A stretch of DNA of 64,000 bases. Origin: Dehalococcoidia bacterium. Lineage in GTDB: Bacteria > Chloroflexota > Dehalococcoidia > DSTF01 > JALHUB01. The notes beneath the pieces were generated by a model, which saw only the letters and a list, made by a program, of their open reading frames with translations, did not search any database and had not been told where the DNA came from. The position numbers and the translations under genes were made by a program. Each line of letters opens with the position of its first letter. Position 1 is the stretch's first letter. Below, one piece after another: positions 16,358-23,595 of this stretch. The stretch is taken from positions 124,001 to 188,000 of the forward strand of contig JASEFU010000003.1 in the NCBI GenBank assembly GCA_030018455.1. The letters run 5' to 3'.

Positions 16358-17692
16358 TTGAAGAAGTTTGGAATACTGGCAGGGCTGGCATTCGTGGCGC
16401 TCCTGCTCGGCATGGCGGGAACCACCATCCGCAGCGACGACGCCCAAGCCCGCCCGACCGCGGTCATTGCGCTCAGCCCCACCATCGTTAATTCGCTCAC
16501 CGATGCGGCGTGCGCTCCCGCGTGCAACCTTGCTAACCCGGCACACCTTCTTGCCGTTGCCGACGAAGAAGGCGACGGGGATGGCAGGGTAGAGGCAAGC
16601 GACTTTGCCGACATCGACCTGGACGCCAACCAGCTAAATGAAGATACCGGCGTCTTGTGGATTCTGGCTTTCGTGACCAACGACGACCCGGTCACTTTCA
16701 GCGCCGACGTGGGCGCTTTCGCCGAATCGGGCGCCGCTAACTGGGTTTGTGACACAGCGCTGGAAGAGGCCGACTGCGACGCCAACGCCGCCACCGTTGG
16801 CGATGGAGCCGTCGTTGCCACCCTCACTGCCGGCGCGGGCGGCTTTGCCCGCGATGACGACTACGAGCTGCTTGTCAGCCAGTCGGGCATCGACGTCACA
16901 ATCGAGTACGCCGTCGTCGGCGACCCGGACGCGATCTCTGTGATCGCCTTCCCCTCTGACACCGTCATGGAAGGGCTGGACCTCGGCGACTGCACCGGTC
17001 TCGACCTCGCGGACTTCACGGATGAGATCGAGGAACCCACGGTTACCGGCCTCATCGCGACGGTAGAAGACGACGACGGGACTCCACTCGCCGGAGCCTT
17101 TGTCGGCTGGGAGTCCGATGACACCGATGTCGCCGTACTCACGCTCCCTCTGACCGTCAGCATCGAGACCGATTCAGGCACCTTCGCCGTCAACCTGGTC
17201 TGCGGAGTTGAACCCGGAACGGCCACCATCACCGCCAGCGCTCTCCTCAGCCCGATGGGGCCCGAGGTGGACGACGACGAAGTGGACATCACGGTCGTCG
17301 GCGAGCCGGCGGACATGACCGTAACCGCCAGCCCCGCATCCATCACCTGCGACGGCACAGCCAGCTCAACCGTGAGCGCCGCCCTGGTGGACGCTGAGGG
17401 CAACCCCGTCGTGGCCGGCATCAGAGTCCGCTTCGACGTTGTGGCGCTCGGCACCGCCGACCCGATCACGGCTGTCACTGACGCCGAGGGCGTTGCCAGC
17501 AGCACAATCACACCGCTGTCCGGCGTATCGGCTGGCGTGGTCGTGATAGTCAGCGTGCCGGACTTCGACCTTGAAAGCTCGATCAGGATCGACTGCGCCG
17601 CGCCGCCACCCACAGTGGCCCCGCCGCCCACGGTAGCGCCGCCACCCACAGTGGTGCCGCCGCCCACCGGCGACGCGGGACTGCTCGACTAG
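16358..17692 (+). CDS. Secreted protein with dockerin-like loop and Ig-like domains, ending in PPPTG motif
   Basis: 444 residues, a paralogue of the 14481 protein. The signal peptide covers residues 1-31. At 72-92 lies 'GDGDGRVEASDFADIDLDANQ', an Asp-rich loop plus helix resembling half of a type I dockerin or an EF-hand. A beta domain and two Ig-like units follow, the second ('ITCDGTASSTVSAALVDAEGNPVVAG') being Big_1-like. The linker is APPPTV repeats, and the last 11 residues are PPPTGDAGLLD with no membrane helix after them. Start is TTG at 16358, fixed by a strong AAGGAGGG (16344-16351) six bases upstream and by the signal peptide. The gene has its own promoter and an unusually long leader. 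Confidence 0.75.
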   Translation: MKKFGILAGLAFVALLLGMAGTTIRSDDAQARPTAVIALSPTIVNSLTDAACAPACNLANPAHLLAVADEEGDGDGRVEASDFADIDLDANQLNEDTGVLWILAFVTNDDPVTFSADVGAFAESGAANWVCDTALEEADCDANAATVGDGAVVATLTAGAGGFARDDDYELLVSQSGIDVTIEYAVVGDPDAISVIAFPSDTVMEGLDLGDCTGLDLADFTDEIEEPTVTGLIATVEDDDGTPLAGAFVGWESDDTDVAVLTLPLTVSIETDSGTFAVNLVCGVEPGTATITASALLSPMGPEVDDDEVDITVVGEPADMTVTASPASITCDGTASSTVSAALVDAEGNPVVAGIRVRFDVVALGTADPITAVTDAEGVASSTITPLSGVSAGVVVIVSVPDFDLESSIRIDCAAPPPTVAPPPTVAPPPTVVPPPTGDAGLLD

Positions 17693-17719
17693 GACAGTCT
17701 AGCCGGGAAGCTATTCTGA

Positions 17720-17752
17720 CTGGGGGTCCCGGACTGCAACCGGGGCCCCCAG
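17720..17752 (+). terminator. Strong hairpin after the second Ig-like gene
   Basis: A 13-bp stem, CTGGGGGTCCCGG with CCGGGGCCCCCAG (one G-U pair), around ACTGCAA. No T-run follows. Confidence 0.6.
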
Positions 17753-17834
17753 GACTATCAACACGATAAGGACGAAAGACAGGCTAACTCCCGCTGACAC
17801 AATCGGCAGGGACGGCCGATACCGCCGGAGAAGC

Positions 17835-17863
17835 TTGAAGGCCAGACGCGGCAAAAGTACAAT
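17835..17863 (+). promoter_or_regulatory. Promoter of the sortase genes
   Basis: TTGAAG at 17835-17840, exactly 17 bases, TACAAT at 17858-17863. Predicted leader about 55 bases. Confidence 0.6.
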
Positions 17864-17925
17864 TCGAAAGGGATTTCCCGGCAGAACCACCTTGATCGGC
17901 AATCAGGAGAGCGAAGAGGCCTACC

Positions 17926-18750
17926 ATGGATCGACTTAGACTACCGGGCGGACGGGACAGAGGGCCAGGAGGCGGAGGTCGGCTGGAGCAGTTGCGGCGG
18001 TGGCTCGACTGCCTTCAGCCGCGCCAGCGGTGGGCCGTAATCGCAGGCGTGCCCATAGCCCTTCTCCTCATCATCGCCGCCGTATCCACAACGCTCGCCC
18101 TTTCGCTGGGCGGCGACGGCGACGCAAAGAGCGCCGCCGCGCGGACTGCGACCCCTTCGGAGGGCGAATCGGAAGGGCTGCTCAACGAAGACCTGACGCA
18201 GTCGCTTCTGCTGGCCAAAGAACACCTTGAGCAGCGTCTGCAAACAAACGGCCTCGCCGGCACTCACCCCGAGGCGCCGGTGCCCGGCCAGGAAGGCGAC
18301 CGACTTCTAATCGCCAAGATCGGCGTCGACGCCCCTATCACCATGCGAGTCGTGGGCACGGACGGCCACATGCCACGGCCCGAGGGACCGACAGACGTCG
18401 CCTGGTATGACTTCTCCGCCTTCGAGGGGCTCGGCGGCCGGCCCGGCGTGGGCGGCAACACCGTCCTCTCCGGCCACGTCGACTACCGTGACTACGGCCC
18501 CGCTGTCTTCTGGGACCTGCGGAAGTTGGAGGCGGGCGACGAAATCGTCATCCGCCTCAGCGACGGCTCGGAGTACAAGTACGTCGTGCAGTGGAACCGC
18601 GTCGTCGATTCCAGCGCCGCCGTCTGGAACGACATCGTCGCCTCCACGCCTCAGGAATCGGTGACGCTGATTACCTGCGCCGGCACATTCGATCCCTCCA
18701 CGAGGACCTATGATCAGAGGCGCGTTGTCTGGGCTGTACGGGTGGCTTAG
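17926..18750 (+). CDS. Sortase (class F-like), first of three
   Basis: 274 residues. A cytoplasmic Arg-rich N-terminus and one membrane helix (about 38-61) are followed by a linker and a C-terminal sortase domain (about 125-274). The catalytic triad is visible: His184 in LSGHVDY, Cys251 in TLITCAG and Arg265 in TYDQRRVV. The 'GHVDY...PAVFWDL..L..GD.I' layout is that of class E/F sortases of Actinobacteria and Chloroflexota. Sortases cleave a C-terminal sorting motif and transfer the protein to a cell-wall or pilin amine. The PPTG-bearing proteins just upstream are the obvious candidate substrates. ATG at 17926 has GAAGAGG upstream. The end overlaps the next sortase by 41 bases. Confidence 0.88.
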   Translation: MDRLRLPGGRDRGPGGGGRLEQLRRWLDCLQPRQRWAVIAGVPIALLLIIAAVSTTLALSLGGDGDAKSAAARTATPSEGESEGLLNEDLTQSLLLAKEHLEQRLQTNGLAGTHPEAPVPGQEGDRLLIAKIGVDAPITMRVVGTDGHMPRPEGPTDVAWYDFSAFEGLGGRPGVGGNTVLSGHVDYRDYGPAVFWDLRKLEAGDEIVIRLSDGSEYKYVVQWNRVVDSSAAVWNDIVASTPQESVTLITCAGTFDPSTRTYDQRRVVWAVRVA

Positions 18751-19537
18751 GGAGAGGTCCTCGCGCCTTTCGTTCCGGCCGCGAAACCGGCTTCACATCG
18801 CTCTGCTGGCGGGCGTGCCCGTCGTCGTCCTGTCGACCGTTGCGGCACTCACATGGCTCTTCCTTTTCAGCGGTACCGGAGACGGGCCGTCGACATTAGC
18901 CCGCGTCCTCGACGCCGCCGTTTCCCCCACGCCTCGCTCGACACCGACGCCGCGCCTTACCGCTTCGCCGACCCCGCTCCCCACCGCCACCAGCGAAGCC
19001 CCGCTGGAGGCCGCTTCCAGCGACTCCGATGCGACAGGTTCGTCCGAAGTGACCCACGAATCGCAGGGCCCGGCAGCGGAAAGCGGCATGCGGATGGTGA
19101 TACCCAAGATCGGCGTGAACGCCCCCGTCACCATCCGCGTCATGGGCCCCGACGGCGTGATGGGCCCTCCCAACGGCCGCTTCGACGTCGTCTGGTACGA
19201 TTTCTCCGCCTTCCCCGGCCTCGGAGGCTACCCCGGCTCGTCCGGCAACGCCGTGTTCTCCGGCCACGTCGACTATCACCCCCACTACGAGGCGGTCTTC
19301 TGGGACCTCCGCCTCCTCGCGCCTGGCGATATCATCGAAGTCTATCTGCCCGACGGCGCAGTGGCCCGCTACTCCGTCCAGTGGGCGCAGACGATCAGCC
19401 CCGAGTCCGACTTCAGCTCCTACTGCGCAGACACGGGCGAAGGCACAATCACCATCGTCACCTGCCAGGGCACCTTCAACCCGGCGACGCGCCAATACAA
19501 CCAGCGGCTCGTCGTGCGCGGCGCCCTCGTTCCCTAG
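18710..19537 (+). CDS. Sortase (class F-like), second of three
   Basis: 275 residues. An Arg-rich cytoplasmic start and a membrane helix (about 29-54) lead to a long Thr/Pro/Ser linker ('TPRSTPTPRLTASPTPLPT') not seen in the first sortase. The sortase domain occupies about 127-275. Catalytic residues are His186 (FSGHVDY), Cys252 (IVTCQG) and Arg266 (QYNQRLVV). ATG at 18710 lies within the end of the first sortase gene, with GAGGA five bases upstream, so translation is probably coupled. It is a paralogue of its neighbours but clearly diverged, which suggests different substrate preferences. Confidence 0.87.
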   Translation: MIRGALSGLYGWLRERSSRLSFRPRNRLHIALLAGVPVVVLSTVAALTWLFLFSGTGDGPSTLARVLDAAVSPTPRSTPTPRLTASPTPLPTATSEAPLEAASSDSDATGSSEVTHESQGPAAESGMRMVIPKIGVNAPVTIRVMGPDGVMGPPNGRFDVVWYDFSAFPGLGGYPGSSGNAVFSGHVDYHPHYEAVFWDLRLLAPGDIIEVYLPDGAVARYSVQWAQTISPESDFSSYCADTGEGTITIVTCQGTFNPATRQYNQRLVVRGALVP

Positions 19538-19639
19538 CGTTCTGACACGCCCATGGCCCGCCGAAGAGCGCCGCCTCTTCCTCGTGCGGCGCCGGTTTCT
19601 TAGAATAGTGTTGCAGATTCTATTGGGGAGGGACGGGGC

Positions 19640-20329
19640 TTGCGCTTTCGGAACCCTAGACGGCAAGAGAGCCTGAGCAGGCTCTCCGTCGTGATCATGG
19701 GGCTCGGCGTTGCCGCTCTCATGGCCGCCGGCATCCTCTTCGGTCTTTCGGCGACCGGCATCATCGGTAACAACGGCCGGTACAGTGGGCCCGGGACGAC
19801 TACCGGTTTCGGCTCAGTCGTCGCTACGCCTCCTTCGATTACCCCGCCACCGCAGTCCACGCCCCCCAGCGACGCTCCCATCGCGCGGCTCGTCATCCCG
19901 CGGGTCGGGATCGACGCGCCGGTCGTCACCCTGGGCATCGACGGCGACGGCGTGATGCAGTCACCGTCGAACGCCTACGACGTCGCCTGGTACGATTTCA
20001 GCACCCGGCCGGGCTTCGGCAGCAACGCCGTCTTCTCCGGCCACGTCGACTATCATGACGTCGGGCCCGCCGTCTTCTGGGAGCTGCGCCATCTGCAAGC
20101 GGGCGACATCGTCGAGGTCCGCCTGGCGGACGGCACCATCTACCAGTACAGCGTCACCGCGCTCGAGTGCCTGCCCGTCGACACCGCGCCCATCGGCGAG
20201 ATCGTGGGGCCGACGCCCAATGAAGTCGTAACCCTCATAACCTGCTGCGGCGAGTTCAACTACAGCACAAGACAGTACAGCCACCGGCTCGTCGTGCGGG
20301 CCGAACGCGTGCTCGTACCGCCCTCCTGA
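19640..20329 (+). CDS. Sortase (class F-like), third of three
   Basis: 229 residues, the shortest of the three. It has one membrane helix (about 17-40), a Pro/Ser/Thr linker and a sortase domain (about 80-229). Catalytic residues are His135 (FSGHVDY), Cys202 (LITCCG, with an adjacent second Cys203) and Arg216 (QYSHRLVV). Start is TTG at 19640, supported by GGGGAGGGA upstream. It is separated from the second sortase by 102 bases, so it may have its own promoter; only a weak TAGAAT at 19601 is visible. The gene is followed directly by a tRNA-Ser promoter. Confidence 0.87.
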   Translation: MRFRNPRRQESLSRLSVVIMGLGVAALMAAGILFGLSATGIIGNNGRYSGPGTTTGFGSVVATPPSITPPPQSTPPSDAPIARLVIPRVGIDAPVVTLGIDGDGVMQSPSNAYDVAWYDFSTRPGFGSNAVFSGHVDYHDVGPAVFWELRHLQAGDIVEVRLADGTIYQYSVTALECLPVDTAPIGEIVGPTPNEVVTLITCCGEFNYSTRQYSHRLVVRAERVLVPPS

Positions 20330-20352
20330 CCCCCCGAGGCCGCCCCGGCTTA

Positions 20353-20361
20353 TGCTATAAT
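20353..20361 (+). promoter_or_regulatory. Extended -10 promoter for tRNA-Ser genes
   Basis: TGCTATAAT at 20353-20361 is an extended -10 (TGn plus consensus TATAAT). No good -35 is seen. It lies about 40 bases before the first tRNA-Ser and may serve both. Confidence 0.6.
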
Positions 20362-20401
20362 GTTGTCCGGGCGGATTCTCCGTGGAGGCCGCCTTCTGCT
20401 T

Positions 20402-20492
<91 letters not shown>

Positions 20493-20516
20493 TTAATACA
20501 ACGTCCTCCGCCGCGC

Positions 20517-20605
20517 GGAGAGGTGCTGGAGTGGACGATCAGGCGCGCCTGGAGAGCGCGTGACCCCTTTGGGGTCCGTGGGTTCGAATCCCACCCTCTC
20601 CGCCA
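20517..20605 (+). tRNA. tRNA-Ser (anticodon GGA)
   Basis: 89 bases including CCA, with the same acceptor stem and T-arm as the preceding tRNA-Ser. The anticodon stem CGCGC/GCGCG encloses loop CTGGAGA, giving anticodon GGA (reads UCC/UCU). The variable arm is ACCCC-TTT-GGGGT. It starts 25 bases after the first tRNA and is probably co-transcribed. Confidence 0.97.
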
Positions 20606-20797
20606 CTCTCCATACTCATCGCAGATCCGTTCATCCGCTTCCGACCCACCGAGAGAGATAGTCAACGGATAGGAGAAGAACATGCGGATGCCCTGCAGGA
20701 CCGCTTCTTCAGGGAATATCGGGTCCGGCGCCCGCGCGGAACGACGCGGTAGACGGCCGGCCGCCGAACGCAAGGCGGCAGGCGCCTGGGCGTGGGC

Positions 20798-21214
20798 TCA
20801 CATGCCCCTGCGGCGGCGTCTCGTCATAGTCTCGTAACGGTGGCGCGCCTCTTCCTGCCCCTCCACCATGCCCTCTCTCACCTCCGCCGCCGCATCCGAT
20901 AGCCTCTCCTTCACTGCCCGCAAGAAATTACGGATACGGGGGATTATGCCGCCGCCGGGCATGCTCTCCACCCTTTCGAACAGCGCCTGCGTACGCCCCA
21001 GCGCTTCTTCCGCCAGCTCCTGCCGCCGCTCCCACAGCTCCGGCGCCTTCTCCCGCGTCATCGCCCGAAACTCCTCCCCGGGCATGGGAGTAAACAGGAC
21101 GGCGAGAAGTCCGCCCAGGGCGGAACCGGACAGAAAGCCGGAGACAAAGCCGGGGCCGCCCTTCCCCGCCCGCTCCTCTTCTTCCTCGCGCTCCTTGTCG
21201 CCTTTCGCACCCAT
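20798..21214 (-). CDS. YtxH-like gas-vesicle/stress-type membrane-associated protein
   Basis: 138 residues. A very acidic/basic N-terminus (KGDKEREEEEE) is followed by one short hydrophobic segment 'GFVSGFLSGSALGGLLAVLFTPMPGEEFRA', the hallmark of YtxH-domain proteins (a Gly-rich helix followed by a P-x-x-G-x-E/K turn). The rest is an amphipathic helix-rich region and an Arg-rich tail (RRRRRGM). YtxH proteins are linked to general stress or envelope functions, but no activity is known. It is the third gene of a likely mnmA operon. Confidence 0.75.
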   Translation of the reverse strand: MGAKGDKEREEEEERAGKGGPGFVSGFLSGSALGGLLAVLFTPMPGEEFRAMTREKAPELWERRQELAEEALGRTQALFERVESMPGGGIIPRIRNFLRAVKERLSDAAAEVREGMVEGQEEARHRYETMTRRRRRGM

Positions 21215-21246
21215 CGAATGGCCTCCTCGCTCTCTTCTGCGGCCCC

Positions 21247-21567
21247 TCAGCGGCGCACCCTTCTCGTAAAGCCGAGCAGCGACATCAGGCCTCTTCTCAG
21301 TCCCGTGAAGAGACCGTAGAGGCGGATTATGGGGCTGACGGCGGTATCAGTGACGAAGGCGGTTGCGCCGCGGACGTTGTCCACCGCCTGCCGCGCGGAG
21401 TCCAGGGTTGGGGAAAGCTGCTGCTGCAACATCGACTGCGCCACCGATATGAGCCCCCGCGCCGAAAGCCCGACGACCAGCACGACCACAAGAGTCACAA
21501 ACAGGACCAGTATCGACATGGCCCCGCAAATGATGATTATGAGGTCGCGCACCTCCTGCAAGTCCAT
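21247..21567 (-). CDS. Small membrane protein, DUF948-like
   Basis: 106 residues with one strong N-terminal membrane helix (about 6-33, 'DLIIIICGAMSILVLFVTLVVVLVVGLSARG'-type, interrupted here only by notation). An amphipathic helix ('LDSARQAVDNVRGATAFVTDT') and a basic tail (FTRRVRR) follow. The arrangement resembles DUF948/YtxG proteins, which often neighbour YtxH. Start ATG at 21567 has GGAGGTG within the last codons of mnmA and sits 4 bases after the mnmA stop, so the two are coupled. The longer frame from 21627 would overlap mnmA and is rejected. Confidence 0.65.
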   Translation of the reverse strand: MDLQEVRDLIIIICGAMSILVLFVTLVVVLVVGLSARGLISVAQSMLQQQLSPTLDSARQAVDNVRGATAFVTDTAVSPIIRLYGLFTGLRRGLMSLLGFTRRVRR

Positions 21568-21571
21568 CTCA

Positions 21572-22684
21572 TCACCTCCCTGAGATAACGATGGCTTCCG
21601 GGCGTCCCCGGCGGGCGGCCGCCCCAACTACCGATATAATACCACCCCCGATTACCTCCTCCCCCTGATAGAACACGACTGCCTGGCCCGGCGTTACGGC
21701 CCGCTGCCGCTCGCGGAAACGCACCTCCGCCCTGGCACCGCGCATCCGGACGGTCGCCGGCGCGGCAGGAGTGCGATAGCGGATCTTCGCTTCGACGGCC
21801 GCTTCGCCTTCCGGCGGCCTGCCGCTCACCCAGTTCACGGCGTCGGCGATCAGCGCCTCGGACAGCAAATCCTCCTCGTCGCCGATCGTAATGACGTTTT
21901 CCCGCGCGTCTATCGACGCCACGTATCGCCGTTCGCCCAGCGCAACGCCCAGCCCGCGCCGCTGCCCGATGGTGTACCCGGCGATCCCATTGTGAGTCCC
22001 CACCGTCCTGCCGTGCACATCGACGACGCGGCCCGGCGCCCGCGCCACACTCCGCGCCTTCAAGAAGGCCAGGTGATCGTTCTCGGGGATGAAGCAGATC
22101 TCAACACTGTCGCGCTTCTCCGCCACCGGCAGCCCCAGCGAGGCCGCCATCCGCCGCACCTCCGCCTTCGTGCGCTCGCCGACGGGCAGCAGCAGCCGCG
22201 ACATCTCGTCCTGGCCCAGCGTGTAGAGGACGTAAGACTGGTCCTTCGAATCGTCGACGGCCCGCAGCAGCCGGTACTCGCCGTCAACCTGACGGATGCG
22301 GGCGTAGTGGCCCGTCGCCAGGTAGCCGGCGCCCCACCGGCCGATGCGGCGGAGGAGATGCTTGAACTTGATGCTGTCGTTGCAGGCGAGGCAGGGGTTG
22401 GGGGTGCGTCCCTGCTCATACTCGCGGCAGAAGTAGCGCACCACCTCCTCCTCGAACTCGCGCTCCAGGTTCACCACGTAGTGAGGTATGCGGAGGACAC
22501 GACAGACCTCGCGCGCGTCGTCGGCGCCGAGCACGCAGCAACCCGCCCGCAGCGAGGACCCGTCGCTCCACAGGCGCATCGTCACGCCGACGACTTCGTA
22601 GCCGCGCTCCAGCAGGAGGGCGGCGGCGACGGAGGAATCGACGCCCCCGCTCATCGCCACGACCACGCGCTTCTTCTCGTTCAT
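21572..22684 (-). CDS. mnmA: tRNA-specific 2-thiouridylase MnmA
   Basis: 370 residues with start at ATG 22684 (GGGGAACGG upstream). The enzyme thiolates U34 of tRNA-Lys, -Glu and -Gln. The PP-loop ATP pyrophosphatase motif SGGVDSS lies at residues 12-18. Catalytic Cys98 is in 'TPNPCLACND' and Cys198 in 'VEICFIP', the two cysteines that carry the persulfide. The C-terminal beta-barrel includes 'GQAVVFYQGEEVIGGG'. The frame is open 69 bases further upstream, but that part overlaps the divergent rsfS promoter and is rejected. It is divergent from rsfS and first of an operon with two membrane-protein genes. Confidence 0.95.
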   Translation of the reverse strand: MNEKKRVVVAMSGGVDSSVAAALLLERGYEVVGVTMRLWSDGSSLRAGCCVLGADDAREVCRVLRIPHYVVNLEREFEEEVVRYFCREYEQGRTPNPCLACNDSIKFKHLLRRIGRWGAGYLATGHYARIRQVDGEYRLLRAVDDSKDQSYVLYTLGQDEMSRLLLPVGERTKAEVRRMAASLGLPVAEKRDSVEICFIPENDHLAFLKARSVARAPGRVVDVHGRTVGTHNGIAGYTIGQRRGLGVALGERRYVASIDARENVITIGDEEDLLSEALIADAVNWVSGRPPEGEAAVEAKIRYRTPAAPATVRMRGARAEVRFRERQRAVTPGQAVVFYQGEEVIGGGIISVVGAAARRGRPEAIVISGR

Positions 22685-22717
22685 CGTCCGTTCCCCGGGT
22701 GCGCCCGCTTCCGGCCG

Positions 22718-22726
22718 TGTTATAAT
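22718..22726 (+). promoter_or_regulatory. Extended -10 promoter of rsfS
   Basis: TGTTATAAT at 22718-22726: consensus TATAAT with the TGn extension. No clear -35. The predicted start, about 22732-22734, leaves a leader of only about 24 bases before the CTG at 22757. Confidence 0.65.
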
Positions 22727-22756
22727 ATCGACACCGCGTCGAGAGGAGGTCACGGT

Positions 22757-23098
22757 CTGGAAGCAGGCGAGCTAGCCCAAAGAGTGGTTGAGCTGCTCTC
22801 AGAAAAGCAGGCTGAGGACATTATACTACTTGACATCGGCCGGGTCGCCAGCTTCGCGGACTACTTCGTAATCGCCTCAGCCGCCACCACGCGGCAAATG
22901 CAGGCCCTTCTTGATTCCATCGAGGACGAACTGGCGAAGAAGTCCGTCGCCGTGCGCCGCGAGGGGGCGTCCGACTCGGGGTGGGTCCTGCTCGACCTCG
23001 GCGACGTGATCGTCCACCTCTTCGACCCGGCGACCCGCGCTTACTACCGGATCGAGGAGCTATGGAGCAGGGGAGCGGCCGTTGTCCGCTTCCAGTGA
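22757..23098 (+). CDS. rsfS: Ribosome silencing factor RsfS, probable CTG start
   Basis: 113 residues. RsfS binds ribosomal protein L14 and blocks subunit joining in starvation. Family signature is clear: 'KQAEDIILLDIGRVASFADYFVIASAATTRQMQAL', 'GWVLLDLGDVIVHLFDPATRAYYRIEELWS'. No in-frame ATG, GTG or TTG exists between the promoter at 22718 and codon 22784. A strong GAGAGGAGGT (22741-22750) sits six bases before CTG at 22757, and this start gives the family's usual N-terminal length. GTG at 22784 would lose half of the first helix and is 33 bases from the site. The gene is convergent with ndk, 3 bases apart. Confidence 0.88.
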   Translation: MEAGELAQRVVELLSEKQAEDIILLDIGRVASFADYFVIASAATTRQMQALLDSIEDELAKKSVAVRREGASDSGWVLLDLGDVIVHLFDPATRAYYRIEELWSRGAAVVRFQ

Positions 23099-23101
23099 GC
23101 G

Positions 23102-23557
23102 CTACGCCTCCTTGATCCACGGCTCCAGGCTGCGCTCGTAGCCGACGATCTCGCTCTTGTCGAAGAACAAAGCGACCTCTCGCTCCGCCGATTGCGGCGA
23201 ATCGGAGCCGTGCACGAGGTTGCGCCCCAGGTCGATGCCGAGGTCTCCGCGTATCGTGCCGGGCGCTGCCTTCGCGGGGTCGGTCGCGCCCATCGTCTGG
23301 CGGACGAGCGCCACGGCGTTCTCCCCCTCGAACACGGCGGCGATTATGGGGCAGGAGGTGATGAACGCGACTAGCCCCGCGAAGAACGGCTTGCCGACGT
23401 GCTCGGCATAGTGACGTTTCGCCATCTCCTCGTCCATCTGAAGGAGGCGCATCGCCACGATCTTCAGGCCGCGCCGCTCTATGCGGCCCAGCACCTCGCT
23501 GGCGAGTCCCCGTTGCATCGCATCCGGCTTGACCAGCACCAGGCTCCGTTCCACCAT
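23102..23557 (-). CDS. ndk: Nucleoside diphosphate kinase
   Basis: 151 residues. The product transfers the gamma phosphate from ATP to other nucleoside diphosphates through a phosphohistidine: His116 in NLVHGSDS, the family signature. '[16 protein letters not shown]' at the N-terminus and '[20 protein letters not shown]' in the middle are also standard. Start ATG has GAGGAGA nine bases upstream. It is the last gene of the thiL-tsaE-tsaB-ndk series, 38 bases after tsaB. Confidence 0.96.
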   Translation of the reverse strand: MVERSLVLVKPDAMQRGLASEVLGRIERRGLKIVAMRLLQMDEEMAKRHYAEHVGKPFFAGLVAFITSCPIIAAVFEGENAVALVRQTMGATDPAKAAPGTIRGDLGIDLGRNLVHGSDSPQSAEREVALFFDKSEIVGYERSLEPWIKEA

Positions 23558-23595
23558 GTTGTCGATTCTCCTCTAGACGAAGTCACGCAACGTCG

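Noticed and set aside
17711-17902. 63-codon minus-strand frame with one hydrophobic segment
   Set aside because: It runs through the hairpin at 17720-17752 and the sortase promoter, has no ribosome-binding site, and starts with TTG.
20682-20837. Possible 51-codon gene with AGGAG before ATG
   Set aside because: Arg/Ala-rich low-complexity product, overlaps the end of the YtxH-like gene on the other strand, and no recognisable motif.
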